A DNA stretch of 64,000 nt from Levilactobacillus fujinensis (GCF_003946335.1 NZ_RHNX01000010.1:19786-83785); one strand, 5' to 3'. Counted from the first letter of the stretch, positions 20,671 through 29,552 are shown. Notes: generated by a model not told the origin, from the letters alone. Program-made: numbers and translations.

Positions 20671-22086
20671 TTAGTCTTCTTTAGATTCGTCGTCGTCTTC
20701 GGCGTTTTCACGTGCATGCTTTTCAGCCAAGTCGCCTTGCATCTGCTTTTCGATGCCGTCAACGTGGTAGAACATCAGCGCGATACCTGAAAGCGCGAAG
20801 CCCAACAGTGGAACCCAAATGTAGTTCAATTCGATACCGTGTAAGGCACCTGCGGATTGTGTATGGTTGGCAACGTAACCAGTACCAGTCAAAATCCAAC
20901 CGGTGATCACACCACCAATACCCATCCCTAACTTCGCACTGAAACTAGAGAAGGAGGTAACGATCCCTTCGGCACGGACACCGTTCTTCCATTCACCGTA
21001 ATCAACGGCGTCAGCAAGCATAACGGCAATCAAGCCAGAAACGAACCCAGTCCCCATGTAACCAACAACGGTGGCAAAGATAATCATAGGAACACTAAGA
21101 CTGTTAGCACCGAAGCTCAAGAGTAATTGACCCACAACGGCCAAGATCATCCCACCGAGCATGGTGTTCCGCTTACCCAACCACTTAGAGGTAGCTGGCG
21201 TTAAGACAACGGCAATCAGAGAAACAAATTGTAAACTCAGGATCAATGAAGCTAACGTTGCATCGTGCATGTTGTACTTGAAGAAGTAAACAGTAACTTG
21301 CGAACGCGTTTGCATCCCCATCCAGTAAATGAAGTTAATGAAGATGATGATGGCCCATGGCCAGTTACGTTTCAAAGCTTTCAAGGATTCCTTAATTGGA
21401 ATAGATTGACGAGAGCTCTTCGTTTGTACCCGTTCGTTCGTGTACTTGAACACGAAGTAGAAGATAACAATAACGATTACAGCAACAATCAAGGCCCAGA
21501 TGAACCAGCCACGTGCGCTAGTCGTTGAACCGTGACCGAAGAAGGCAACCATGGTCAGCGTGATACCAGTAATAATAGTGGCACCGGCAGTTCCCATGAA
21601 TTGACGAATGGTCGACAACGTAACCCGTTCTTGTGGGTTACTAGTCAATGATGGCAAAATAGAAGTAATTGGAATGTTAACGGCTGAATACAGCACATCA
21701 ACACCAATATAAGTAATGTAAGCCCAAACTAACTTACCCGTTAAACTCATGCTTGGCGTGGTGAAGACCAGAACACAGAACACCGCGAATGGAATTGAGA
21801 ACCATAACCAGTATGGCCGACTCTTCCCCCACTTAGTATGCGTATGGTCAATCATGATACCCCAGAATGGACCATCAAAGGCATCCACAACCCGGGCAGC
21901 CAGGAACAGAGTCCCAACAGCAGCAGCACTGAGACCAAAAGTATCAGTGTAGAAAATCATTAAGTACGTCCCAACCATTTGGAAGGACAAGTTGCAAGCG
22001 AAATCACTAAAACTATAAGCGATTCGTTCATTCCAAGGAACCATGTTTTTCGTGGTAACCTCGGCTTTGGCAGCGTTTTCACTCAT
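20671..22086 (-). CDS. GPH-family sugar:cation symporter
   Basis: A 471-residue, 12-helix membrane carrier of the glycoside-pentoside-hexuronide (MelB-like) family. Helices start at residue 25 or so; conserved features are the RVVDAFDGPFWG segment with its acidic cation ligand and the HTHTKWGKSRPYWLW loop. It lacks the C-terminal EIIA domain of LacS. I start at the ATG at 22086 with AGAGG upstream; a GTG three codons earlier overlaps the ribosome site. It heads the permease-regulator-GH1-kinase unit and likely imports an unphosphorylated beta-glucoside. Confidence 0.92.
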   Translation of the reverse strand: MSENAAKAEVTTKNMVPWNERIAYSFSDFACNLSFQMVGTYLMIFYTDTFGLSAAAVGTLFLAARVVDAFDGPFWGIMIDHTHTKWGKSRPYWLWFSIPFAVFCVLVFTTPSMSLTGKLVWAYITYIGVDVLYSAVNIPITSILPSLTSNPQERVTLSTIRQFMGTAGATIITGITLTMVAFFGHGSTTSARGWFIWALIVAVIVIVIFYFVFKYTNERVQTKSSRQSIPIKESLKALKRNWPWAIIIFINFIYWMGMQTRSQVTVYFFKYNMHDATLASLILSLQFVSLIAVVLTPATSKWLGKRNTMLGGMILAVVGQLLLSFGANSLSVPMIIFATVVGYMGTGFVSGLIAVMLADAVDYGEWKNGVRAEGIVTSFSSFSAKLGMGIGGVITGWILTGTGYVANHTQSAGALHGIELNYIWVPLLGFALSGIALMFYHVDGIEKQMQGDLAEKHARENAEDDDESKED

Positions 22087-22120
22087 ATGAAGCACCTCTT
22101 AGAAGTAAGTGTATGACGGT

Positions 22121-22139
22121 GATAAAAAATTCAATTTCC
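22121..22139. promoter_or_regulatory. Putative ROK repressor operator, site 1
   Basis: GATAAAAAATTCAATTTCC lies just after the start of the permease transcript. A close copy lies at 22285-22304, at the matching place downstream of the opposite promoter. Symmetric placement and near identity suggest one repressor controlling both. Confidence 0.6.
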
Positions 22140-22146
22140 AATGCAA

Positions 22147-22175
22147 ATCATACTGTAACCGCTTCCAGTTGTCAA
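22147..22175 (-). promoter_or_regulatory. Permease operon promoter with internal cre site
   Basis: Minus-strand TTGACA (22170-22175), a 17-nt spacer and TATGAT (22147-22152). The spacer contains TGGAAGCGGTTACA (22154-22167), a good match to the CcpA cre consensus, so the operon should be shut off by preferred sugars. Confidence 0.8.
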
Positions 22176-22238
22176 TAGCTATTTTGGGATAATCTACCTA
22201 TATCAAGTTCTAAACGAAATTTAATAGAAATATTTATA

Positions 22239-22275
22239 TGAAAGCGTTGACAATTAACAGTTGCTCGGCTACACT
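22239..22275 (+). promoter_or_regulatory. Divergent plus-strand promoter with cre site and no gene
   Basis: TTGACA (22247-22252), a 17-nt spacer and TACACT (22270-22275). TGAAAGCGTTGACA (22239-22252) is a near-consensus cre site covering the -35 box. The second operator-like copy (22285-22304) follows. Downstream there is only about 200 nt before a terminator, with no recognisable coding sequence. Confidence 0.72.
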
Positions 22276-22284
22276 ATTGGTGAC

Positions 22285-22304
22285 GATTAAAAAATTCAAT
22301 TTCC
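22285..22304. promoter_or_regulatory. Putative ROK repressor operator, site 2
   Basis: GATTAAAAAATTCAATTTCC repeats site 1 (22121-22139) with one extra T. It follows the orphan plus-strand promoter by 9 bp. Confidence 0.6.
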
Positions 22305-22476
22305 GAAATTTTTTGTCAGAGGTGTTGTTCGTTAGAACTACCGAATTGACGCGGCATGAAGCCCCGTCTCAGTTGTTTTATACCCGGATTTCGCTCCGAG
22401 TAGTGTTGGCGTCCAGCCCACGTCGACCAAATTAAAGCGAGTTGGTTGTTTACATATTTATTTTTGAATTTAATTT

Positions 22477-22516
22477 GGGGTACTCCAGTGAGATTGGTCG
22501 TTGGGGTACCCTTTTT
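22477..22516 (+). terminator. Terminator of the orphan plus-strand transcript
   Basis: GGGTAC (22478-22483) pairs with GTACCC (22506-22511) and is followed by TTTTT. With the promoter at 22247 it would define a transcript of roughly 230 nt without a gene. Confidence 0.65.
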
Positions 22517-22523
22517 GCGTGTT

Positions 22524-23130
22524 ACTGAAGACATGAAAGTTCCAAGACACTCATTATGACTGTTGTCACAACGATACGGGGTCTAAAATTAGGCAACGTT
22601 GGCTAACCATCGCCTTACCGGCCGGCAGATATGGGCTGGATCGGTGCGAACACAACTTGAAGCCTCGAAAGGACCGAGTCTTCAAGCTTGGTTTTCTACT
22701 AAGCCAGCAGGAAGCCCACCTGCCGACTAAGTAGAACGACGCGCCTGAGCCCATATCTGCCGACCTCTCGGCTGACGTAGTTGGTCTGAGGCAACAAGGA
22801 TCATGCCGTTAGGAACGCTGTTGAGTTATGCTTAAACTTTAGCAGCCACTTGGGAGTCAGTGATTGGAATTGACGCGCACAATCAGAGCCGGAGGCGGTC
22901 AGGGATGCAGCTAGCCGTGTCGACGATGCTAGTCGGCGTTTTTCCCGGCTTACATCGTGGGACGACCTGGGAGACGCCTGATTTTGGCGGCTTTCAGGCG
23001 AGCCGGAAGCCCGTCCTTTGGCTGGAAGCGTTCCCAACAGCAAGCGGAATCCCTGGCAGCTGGAGTGCGACCAGTACCACTAATTTAGCGGTGACAATTC
23101 CTTATACAGCTACTAACGGATTCAACCTTC
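22524..23130. repeat. MITE-like family A, longest copy (about 607 bp, alpha plus beta halves)
   Basis: Left end ACTGAAGACATGAAAG, then CATTATGACTGTTGTCACAACGATAC (given here as a region, 22553-22577), the CGGCCGGCAGATATGGGCTGG block, a hairpin around CTTCAAGCTTGGTTTTC, then from 22829 the beta half with AATCAGAGCCGGAG, GATGCAGCTAGCC and CGTGGGACGACCTGGGAGAC. It ends GATTCAACCTTC. Compared with this copy, the others look like internal deletions. It lies directly after the terminator at 22516. Confidence 0.78.
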
Positions 23131-23203
23131 TCCCTTACGCATAGCTAAGGAAAGTTCAGTTACCGAAGTGACTATTTGAAGCGATTTACGACATAAATTG
23201 ACT

Positions 23204-23263
23204 AAAAGGAGCGATCTACTCGTCGCCACTTATTCGTGGCAAACGGGCAAATCGCTCCTTTTT
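23204..23263 (-). terminator. Terminator downstream of the UDG-like gene
   Basis: AAAAGGAGCGAT pairs with ATCGCTCCTTTTT. A second small hairpin GCCAC/GTGGC sits in the loop. It lies 47 bp past the stop codon at 23310. Confidence 0.75.
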
Positions 23264-23309
23264 GAGTTTTATCTTGATTGCGTAAACCAAGCAACTTTTT
23301 AAAACCGGT

Positions 23310-23891
23310 CTAATTCATGATCTCGTGAACCCGTTGTTGGAGTTCCGGAACCACCGACTCCACAAACCACGGATGTTGATGTTGCCAGCCATAGTTGAGC
23401 GGCGATGGGTGAACTAATGGAAAGTAGTCCGGCAAATAGTCGGCATAGTGTGCGACCGTTGCGGTTAACGTTTTTTCGTGATGCGTCAGATAGGCCTTCT
23501 GGGCATACTGCCCAATCAATAACGTCAATTTGATATTAGGCATCAATTCTAGCAGTGGCGCGTGCCATTTTTCAGCGAAGCCTTTCCGCGGTGGCAGATC
23601 TCCCCCGTGCTCGTGCTTTCCGGGATAGTAAAAATCCAGTGGCAATACCGCCAACCGACCTGAATTGTAAAACTGATCCTTAGTCACGCCCATCCAGTCT
23701 CTGAGCCGGTTACCACTGGTGTCATCCCAAAATGTCATAGATGCTTGCGCTTGACGACTAGGCGCTTGGCTGACCAACAAAATTTCCGCGCCAGCCGTCA
23801 CATGATACAGCGGTAAAATCCCCTGAGATGTGAAGTCAGCGTTTTGCGGATCATCTTGAATTGCTTGAAAAATTTCGTCTGCTTTCGTCAT
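23310..23891 (-). CDS. Uracil-DNA glycosylase family protein
   Basis: A 193-residue protein of the UDG superfamily, which removes damaged bases from DNA. VSQAPSRQAQ stands where the water-activating motif is found, and VHPSPLN near residue 165 is the second UDG signature. This form matches the short cytosolic family found in lactobacilli; activity on uracil is likely but not certain. I start at ATG 23891, with AAGGAT 7 nt upstream; two earlier in-frame ATGs lie on or before that site. It follows ispE by 25 bp and is probably in the same transcript. Confidence 0.82.
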   Translation of the reverse strand: MTKADEIFQAIQDDPQNADFTSQGILPLYHVTAGAEILLVSQAPSRQAQASMTFWDDTSGNRLRDWMGVTKDQFYNSGRLAVLPLDFYYPGKHEHGGDLPPRKGFAEKWHAPLLELMPNIKLTLLIGQYAQKAYLTHHEKTLTATVAHYADYLPDYFPLVHPSPLNYGWQHQHPWFVESVVPELQQRVHEIMN

Positions 23892-23916
23892 TACTGCCAT
23901 CCTTACGCCATCCATT

Positions 23917-24771
23917 TTAAGGTAACGGCCGAACCAAATAGACTTCCCGACAGAAACCTTTCATCCCATTAAAGACTCGTTGGGCGCGTGATTGCTTGCC
24001 ACACAGGCCAAAAACGGTCGGCCCAGTCCCACTCATCTGGGCAGCGTCGGCACCAAACTTCATCATCTGTTGCTTCAACTGCGTGATTTCTGGATAACGA
24101 CGGGCTGTTAACGGCTCTAACGCATTCCCCATGACCGCGCACATCGCCTCAATATCTTGATTCCGAACTGCGCGCAATAGAGCGTCGATATCTGGATGCT
24201 CCAGATTGTCATACCGAATCTGCTGTAAAATACTGGGCGTGGAAACACTGACCTTCGGCTTGGCTAGGACAACCCAGGCCGCCGGCAATTTGGACAACGG
24301 TGTAATCCGTTCTCCCCTGCCACGAACGTGCGCCGTACGACCATAAACGCAGTACGGCACATCGGAGTCAATCTGCAAGCCTAGTTCCGCCAGCTCTTGC
24401 CAGCTTAAATTGAGGTGCCACAGCTGATTAAGCCCCCGCAGAACCGCCGCTGCGTCGGATGATCCACCACCGAGACCAGCCGCTACCGGGATATTCTTCT
24501 TGATGCGGATATTGACCCCTTCATCAACGTGATATTTTGTTTGGAGCAAATGTGCTGCCTGAAATGCTAGATTTCGCTGATCATTGGGCAAAAAGCCACT
24601 ATCCGAGGCTACCCGGATGCGTTTGTGCTTGGTTAGTGTTTGAATTTCGACATAGTCCGCCAAGTCCACGGACGTCATGACCATGTTCCACTCCTCCGCC
24701 CCATCTTGGTGGTGATAGGGGGTATCGAGCCCGAGGTTTATCTTGGCAGGCGCCTTTTCAATCAGTTGCAT
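23917..24771 (-). CDS. ispE: 4-diphosphocytidyl-2-C-methyl-D-erythritol kinase homologue
   Basis: A 284-residue GHMP kinase. The ATP-binding glycine loop PVAAGLGGGSSDAAA is near residue 95, the N-terminal KAPAKINLGLDTPYHH motif is typical of IspE, and MSGTGPTVFG near the C-terminus is motif III. IspE belongs to the MEP pathway, yet this window also encodes HMG-CoA reductase of the mevalonate pathway, which lactobacilli use. The retained gene may therefore have another kinase role. In Bacillus it lies between veg and purR; here an AT-rich gene and a sugar/metal island intervene. Confidence 0.9.
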   Translation of the reverse strand: MQLIEKAPAKINLGLDTPYHHQDGAEEWNMVMTSVDLADYVEIQTLTKHKRIRVASDSGFLPNDQRNLAFQAAHLLQTKYHVDEGVNIRIKKNIPVAAGLGGGSSDAAAVLRGLNQLWHLNLSWQELAELGLQIDSDVPYCVYGRTAHVRGRGERITPLSKLPAAWVVLAKPKVSVSTPSILQQIRYDNLEHPDIDALLRAVRNQDIEAMCAVMGNALEPLTARRYPEITQLKQQMMKFGADAAQMSGTGPTVFGLCGKQSRAQRVFNGMKGFCREVYLVRPLP

Positions 24772-24789
24772 GAGCTCACCTTAATTCTA

Positions 24790-25420
24790 AATAGGCCACC
24801 GCCTACCATTCTCGTGAATCTGATTAAGCCTATTATACTATGGTTACTCCCAAAAGAAAAAGGGTTCTCCAAGCGCTGTGAATTCTTTCTGGAAATACAT
24901 AGAGAAAGCCGGCTTGCTGCTGACTGGTGATGCACGACGACCGCCAGAGATTCTGTTGGCTTCGTGTTTGAAGACGCGCTGCAAGTTGGATTAGCACCGT
25001 TGCCAGCCCCTATCTGGCACCCCGGTAAGGTAAGGCAAAGCAACCACAACGTTCTCAAATTTTGTTGCTAAGAAATTTTGGGCAAAATAAAACCGGACCG
25101 CCTCTTTACTATTCCCAAATGGGGATTACCAGAAAAGGGGTTTAGTCAGGCACAGTTCACAAACGCAGAACCAAGAGTATGAATTTATATTACGGGAAAA
25201 AAGTGAAGAAACATGCTACATTTAAGTAGAAAAGGAAGCAACCAAATCAAGTGATAGCTTTGTATTGGTAAATAACACACTCGACTCAGTGGCTTTTTTC
25301 TGTCCCCGGCATATCTAAAACCAGTGGCGGTAAGACAACCATGGTTAGCAAGGTTGGGGGGCGCCGGAGAGCGTAAGGAATTTTATACCGCTTATTATTA
25401 ATTTGGTTGTTATGGAGATG
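24790..25420. other. Gene-free stretch with a decayed family A copy
   Basis: Only a weak resemblance to the repeat is seen at about 24905-25060 (GCAAGTTGGATTAGCACCG, CCCCTATCTGGC, CCGGTAAGGTAAGGC). The rest shows no gene, tRNA or terminator that I can support. Composition becomes AT-rich towards the next gene. Confidence 0.4.
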
Positions 25421-25423
25421 CTA

Positions 25424-26110
25424 ATGAATACGCAACGAAAATTAAACATTGCTACTGTTTCCTTTAGTCTAATCGCCGGAATCCTATTGTCTATCAAGAT
25501 AACTGATTATTATCAACTATCAAAGATGTGGGTGGATCATCCTGACGCCCACTTAAAGAATTATATTTTGATTCTTTGGATTTTGGTAATCATTTTAATC
25601 TTAAATGATTTAGTATGGTTTTATTTTCGCACTAAAGAGTTAAATTTTAAAACATGGCTAAACTTTAGTATTCTAGTCGTAACTTTGAGTGGCTATATTT
25701 TTCAATTCACACAGTCTCCCAATTATAAGAGCTACCATGTAACACCTTATCCAATAAGCGCTGTCACAGTTGAAAAACAAGTAAATTCCAAGTCGTATAA
25801 TCCATATAAAGACTTCCCCATTTACTTCTATAGAAAGACAGATCACTCATATAAAGACGTGAACCATCTAATTCGCCTGTATTCATTAGAACAAAGTAAT
25901 GATCTACCCAGTATTAATATGGCAACTTTAGAAAAAGAGTTGGGCAAGAAAAGATATGATGTCGTTATTAAAAATGCAAAAATAAACGCTAACAACGCTT
26001 TCTTTGTGAAATATACTGACTCTAATGCCAATTCTCGTAGAATTACATTTAATAATCTACAAAAATCAGGGAATCTAAATAAAGCATTGAAATTCATTGA
26101 CAATCACTAA
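25424..26110 (+). CDS. Membrane protein of unknown function, AT-rich
   Basis: A 228-residue protein with three membrane segments (about residues 9-25, 40-63 and 77-95 from this start) followed by a hydrophilic domain of some 130 residues likely outside the cell. I recognise no family. Codon use is strongly A/T-rich compared with every neighbour, and it lies on the opposite strand inside an otherwise conserved block between veg and ispE, so recent transfer is likely. GGAG six bases before the ATG at 25424 decides the start. A hairpin terminator follows at 26157. Confidence 0.72.
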   Translation: MNTQRKLNIATVSFSLIAGILLSIKITDYYQLSKMWVDHPDAHLKNYILILWILVIILILNDLVWFYFRTKELNFKTWLNFSILVVTLSGYIFQFTQSPNYKSYHVTPYPISAVTVEKQVNSKSYNPYKDFPIYFYRKTDHSYKDVNHLIRLYSLEQSNDLPSINMATLEKELGKKRYDVVIKNAKINANNAFFVKYTDSNANSRRITFNNLQKSGNLNKALKFIDNH

Positions 26111-26156
26111 GCTCAAGCAGTTGTTCAATTAACACACCTTTATCCCATTTACTAAT

Positions 26157-26206
26157 TAAAAGCCCTCCCCTATCCAGTGATGATTGCGGCTTAGGGGAGC
26201 GCTTTT
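26157..26206. terminator. Terminator after the AT-rich membrane gene
   Basis: AAAAGCCCTCCCCTA pairs with TAGGGGAGCGCTTTT around a short loop. A complete repeat element is inserted 10 bp further on. Confidence 0.8.
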
Positions 26207-26215
26207 AGTTACCAG

Positions 26216-26668
26216 CTAAAGGTTGAAAGCCAAAATGTTTGCGTTACTCTTGCGACAGTAGGAATTATCACGGCTAAATTAGTGGAAAACAGCCGCACTT
26301 CGGCTCTGACTGTGCCCGTCCATTTCGAACGCTGAATTCCAGGTAGGTGTTAGAATTCAACACGGCGCAATAGCTATTTCTAATAGGCATGATCTATGTT
26401 GCCTCAGACCAACTACGGTAGCCGAGAGGTCAGCAGATATGGGCTCAGGCGCGTCGTTCTACTTAATCAGTGGGTGGTGGTTCCTCGTTGGCTTAATAGA
26501 AAACCAAGCTTGGAGACTCGGTCCCTTCGAGGCTCCAAGTTGTGTTCACACCGATTCATCCCATATCTGCCGGCCGGTAAGGCGATGGTCGGCCAACGTT
26601 GCCTAATTTAGACCCAGTATCGTTGTGACAACAGTCATAACGTGTATTTTGGGACTTTCAACCTTCAG
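26216..26668. repeat. MITE-like family A, complete 453-bp copy with target duplication
   Basis: Starts CTAAAGGTTGAAAGCC and ends ACTTTCAACCTTCAG, so the termini are imperfect inverted repeats of about 20 bp. Flanking direct repeats TTACCAG occupy 26209-26215 and 26669-26675 (AGTTACCAG if the last two element bases are counted). The left 110 bp are the inverse of the right ends of copies such as 7882-8148. The centre includes a hairpin CTTGGAGACTCG / CGAGGCTCCAAG. No transposase is encoded. Confidence 0.88.
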
Positions 26669-26731
26669 TTACCAGTCAACTCGGCGTTACTACTGGTTAA
26701 CTCATTACATCACAGTGACAGAAATGTCCGC

Positions 26732-26757
26732 AAAATAAAAAGGCCGCAATCGGCCCA
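26732..26757 (-). terminator. Terminator of veg
   Basis: On the minus strand GGCCG-ATTG-CGGCC is followed by TTTTTATTTT. It begins 6 bp past the veg stop codon. Confidence 0.75.
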
Positions 26758-26762
26758 ATTAT

Positions 26763-26999
26763 CTATTCATCAAAGTCAACTTCGATGTTCTTGGTTAAAA
26801 TATCGGTGTAACTGTATGAAACCCGTTCAAACGAGTTTTCGTCTTGGTCTAGATCCACTACGAAAACGGCTGGATAGGTTTCCCGAAGAATTCCATGCCG
26901 CTCTGTCGTCTTCTTACGCCCGGCCTGTGCAATCACCATCAACTTTTCGCCGATGCGATCGTCCAGTTTGTTCTTAATGTTCGCTAAACTTGTTGGCAT
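26763..26999 (-). CDS. veg: Veg protein
   Basis: A 78-residue protein of the Veg family (DUF1021), linked in Bacillus to biofilm matrix control. It starts PTSLANIKNKLDDRIG after the initial Met and contains AGRKKTTERHGILRETYPAVFVV (region near residues 28-50), as in homologues. I start at ATG 26999 behind AGAGGTG; the open frame extends 13 codons upstream without a ribosome site. It lies downstream of rsmA, as in Bacillus. Confidence 0.93.
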   Translation of the reverse strand: MPTSLANIKNKLDDRIGEKLMVIAQAGRKKTTERHGILRETYPAVFVVDLDQDENSFERVSYSYTDILTKNIEVDFDE

Positions 27000-27098
27000 G
27001 CACTTCACCTCTGTGAAACAATTATAACATCGTTTCACAAAAAACGCAAATTATACCACAACCGGCTTAAAACCGCAAGAATCCTCAATTGGTAAGGG

Positions 27099-27989
27099 TT
27101 ACATAAGTCCTTCATTGTGAAAAGCATTGGTCAATTCGATGAAATTTATCAAGGTTAGCCGCTCTGGGCGGAGTTGACGAGAAATTCCAGTCTGATTTAA
27201 AGCGGCTTCAATTCGTTCACGGACTTCTGGTTGTTTCCCGAAAATCCCCTGTAAATTGTTCCACAATGATTTCCGGCGATGAGCGAAGCAGCCCTTAACA
27301 AACTTGAAGAGGGCCTGGTCTTCGTACGGTTTAACCGGTAACGGGTCGCGACGGGTCAACCGAATGATTGCCGAGTCAACGTTCGGTTGTGGAATGAATG
27401 CCGTCCGGGGAACCGCAAAGGCTACCTCAACGTGCGCGCGGTATTGCATAACCACCGACAATGATCCATACGCCTTGGTGCCGGGTTTAGCGACCAAGCG
27501 GTCTGCAACTTCGGCCTGCATCATGACCACAATCGTATCAAACGCCACGTCGCTCTGCAGAACACCCATCAAGATCGGTGTCGTGATGTAATAAGGCAAG
27601 TTCGCAATTAATTTCAGTGGATGACCGGGCTCAAAATCATGCTTGACCACTTCTGGCAAATTCGCCTTTAAAATGTCTTGATTGATGACCGTGACGTTGT
27701 TGTAATCCATCAACGTTTCGTCCAAGACTGGCAGGAGGTTCTCATCGATTTCAAATGCCACCACATGATACGCTTGTTTGGCGATTTGTTCGGTCAAGGC
27801 ACCAATCCCAGGACCAATTTCGATAACATTATCATGAGCGTTCACATCGCCAGCCGCCACAATGTTGCGTAAAATATTCAGGTCGGACAAGAAGTTCTGG
27901 CCTAAACTCTTCTTCGCAACCAAGTGGTACCGGTTGAGAATCGCTTTAGTCCGGGCTGGTGACCCAATTTCTGGTACGCTGTTATTCAT
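27099..27989 (-). CDS. rsmA: 16S rRNA (adenine1518/1519-N6)-dimethyltransferase
   Basis: Dimethylates two adjacent adenines near the 3' end of 16S rRNA during 30S maturation. The 296-residue enzyme has the [12 protein letters not shown]-terminus, SAM-binding [14 protein letters not shown], and the catalytic motif [10 protein letters not shown] start at the third codon of the open frame (27989), because AAAGGAG then has a 7-nt spacing. It overlaps the rnmV stop by 8 bp, so both are translated from one message in the conserved tatD-rnmV-rsmA order. Confidence 0.96.
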   Translation of the reverse strand: MNNSVPEIGSPARTKAILNRYHLVAKKSLGQNFLSDLNILRNIVAAGDVNAHDNVIEIGPGIGALTEQIAKQAYHVVAFEIDENLLPVLDETLMDYNNVTVINQDILKANLPEVVKHDFEPGHPLKLIANLPYYITTPILMGVLQSDVAFDTIVVMMQAEVADRLVAKPGTKAYGSLSVVMQYRAHVEVAFAVPRTAFIPQPNVDSAIIRLTRRDPLPVKPYEDQALFKFVKGCFAHRRKSLWNNLQGIFGKQPEVRERIEAALNQTGISRQLRPERLTLINFIELTNAFHNEGLM

Positions 27990-28551
27990 TTGCATTCTCC
28001 TTTGCTCGAACCCGCTTCAAAGCCGCGGCAAAATCTGCCGGCTGGATGCTAAACATCCGCAAGCGTTTCTCGAGCTGTTTGCCATTAACGTAACCGATCT
28101 GCAAGAGTTCGCCGAGTTGTTCCCGTCGCTCTTTGGCCCCAGCGCCACCAATCAGTCCAGCGGCCAACAAGTCCTCATGAGTAATCAAGGTTGGCGCCGC
28201 CGTAGTTTCCGTGTACACGTGATCTAGTGCGGCTCGAATTGCTTCAGGACTGGCATGCTCCACACCCAGTGAGCCACCGGCCTTGTCTGGTCGTCCTTCG
28301 GCTTTAGGTAAAAAGGCGTGTTTGGCGTTTGGAACGGCCTCGGCCACAATTTTACGAATCTTTTCGCCAGAGAAATCAGGATCGGTAAAAATGATGATAC
28401 CGCGTTGGTCGGCTAATTTTTCAATTAAGGCCAGCGTGTCGTCATCAATAGCAGAACCGCGCGTCTCAATGGTATCGGCATTGACCGCCCGGTTGATCTG
28501 CTTAGTATCGTCCTTACCCTCGACCACGAGGACCTCTTTAATCTTCTTCAT
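27982..28551 (-). CDS. rnmV: Ribonuclease M5
   Basis: Cleaves the precursor of 5S rRNA to its mature form. The 189-residue protein has an N-terminal TOPRIM domain with [11 protein letters not shown] (catalytic Glu) and [14 protein letters not shown] (acidic metal ligands), then the RNase M5-specific C-terminal region. It overlaps tatD by 14 bp and rsmA by 8 bp. The substrate 5S gene lies at the right edge of this window. Confidence 0.95.
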   Translation of the reverse strand: MKKIKEVLVVEGKDDTKQINRAVNADTIETRGSAIDDDTLALIEKLADQRGIIIFTDPDFSGEKIRKIVAEAVPNAKHAFLPKAEGRPDKAGGSLGVEHASPEAIRAALDHVYTETTAAPTLITHEDLLAAGLIGGAGAKERREQLGELLQIGYVNGKQLEKRLRMFSIQPADFAAALKRVRAKENANE

Positions 28552-29317
28552 TTATTTTGTAAAACTCCTCTGCATTTTTAAACGTGGCAGCAGCGATTTC
28601 TTCCGGTGTCGTTTCCCGTTCCTTGGCAATGGCCTCAACGGTGTAACGCGTGAATCCGGGTTCGTTCTGCTCCCCACGATGCGGTTCCGGCGTCAAATAT
28701 GGCGCATCAGTCTCGACCATCATGACGTCTAGCGGCGTGGCCCGTACGGAATCATGGACTTCATGAGCGTTCTTAAAACTGGCGACCCCGGAGTAGGAAA
28801 TGTGCATACCCAAATCCAAAAACTTTTTCAGCCATTCCGGATTACCGTTGAAACTGTGCATAACACCACCGATTTCACTAATACCAGCTGCTTTAATGAT
28901 CCGATAAGTGTCTTCAAAGGCATCGCGGTTGTGGACAGCGATGGGCTTACCAACTTCTTTAGCAATCGCAATTTGCCGGGCAAAAACTTTACGCTGAACG
29001 TCCTGTGGCGACGAATCCCAGTGATAGTCCAGTCCAATTTCGCCCAAAGCCACGACTCGGTCATCGGCCAACTGTTCTTCCAATAGCTTCTCAGCTGCGG
29101 CATCGTAATTCTTAGAGTCTTCTGGATGCCAGCCAACCGCCGCATAGAGTTGCGGATATTGGTGAGCCAACTTGATTGCGTCGGCGTTCAGTTGCGTGTT
29201 GGAACCAATGTTGGTCATCTTGACAACGCCCAAATCGGCCGCCCGTTTCAGGTAGCCGGGCACGTCGTTAATAAATTCCTCGCTGTTCAAATGCGTATGC
29301 GAATCAAATATCTTCAT
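28538..29317 (-). CDS. TatD-family metal-dependent hydrolase
   Basis: A 259-residue TIM-barrel metallohydrolase of the TatD/YabD family, a likely DNase active in DNA repair or quality control. Metal ligands are visible in FDSHTHL at the N-terminus, GEIGLDYHWD (Glu and Asp), HNRDAFED, GGVMHSFNG and VETDAPYL. The length is normal. It is coupled to rnmV downstream and follows metG as in Bacillus, after an intergenic gap containing metG's terminator and a decayed repeat. Confidence 0.94.
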   Translation of the reverse strand: MKIFDSHTHLNSEEFINDVPGYLKRAADLGVVKMTNIGSNTQLNADAIKLAHQYPQLYAAVGWHPEDSKNYDAAAEKLLEEQLADDRVVALGEIGLDYHWDSSPQDVQRKVFARQIAIAKEVGKPIAVHNRDAFEDTYRIIKAAGISEIGGVMHSFNGNPEWLKKFLDLGMHISYSGVASFKNAHEVHDSVRATPLDVMMVETDAPYLTPEPHRGEQNEPGFTRYTVEAIAKERETTPEEIAAATFKNAEEFYKINEED

Positions 29318-29394
29318 CGAATTCCTCCTTGATTTTTAAGAGTTAATCTCAAGGTTAAGCACTAAAGGTTGCGTGCTAACTTTTAGTGTAAATC

Positions 29395-29490
29395 AATAAC
29401 GTTTCTATAGGCATAACCTATGACCAAGTCAGCCGGTCGGTTAGACGATGCCTGAACATTTTAGTCTTAGTATCGTTGCCAGAAGAAGGT
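29395..29490. repeat. MITE-like family A, degenerate fragment
   Basis: Recognisable words are CTATAGGCATAACCTATG, CAGCCGGTCGG, ACGATG and TTAGTCTTAGTATCGTTG, in the order seen in the alpha half. Ends are lost. Confidence 0.45.
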
Positions 29491-29493
29491 GCT

Positions 29494-29552
29494 CATAACC
29501 AACAAAACGCGGGTTGGCGTCTCATCGACCCGCCGCCCACGTTTTGGTTATG
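29494..29552 (-). terminator. Terminator of metG
   Basis: A long, slightly interrupted stem: on the minus strand ATAACCAAAACGTGGGCGGCG pairs with CGCCAACCCGCGTTTTG and on to TTAT. It begins 17 bp past the metG stop. Confidence 0.75.

Noticed and set aside
22238..22435. A plus-strand 65-codon frame behind the orphan promoter
   Set aside because: Its start overlaps the promoter itself, there is no ribosome binding site, and the sequence has no recognisable family.
22860..23144. Plus-strand frame of 94 codons inside the longest repeat, with similar frames at 7889 and 56730
   Set aside because: The frames share peptide words only because the repeat copies share DNA. They start at different points, differ in length and have no ribosome sites.
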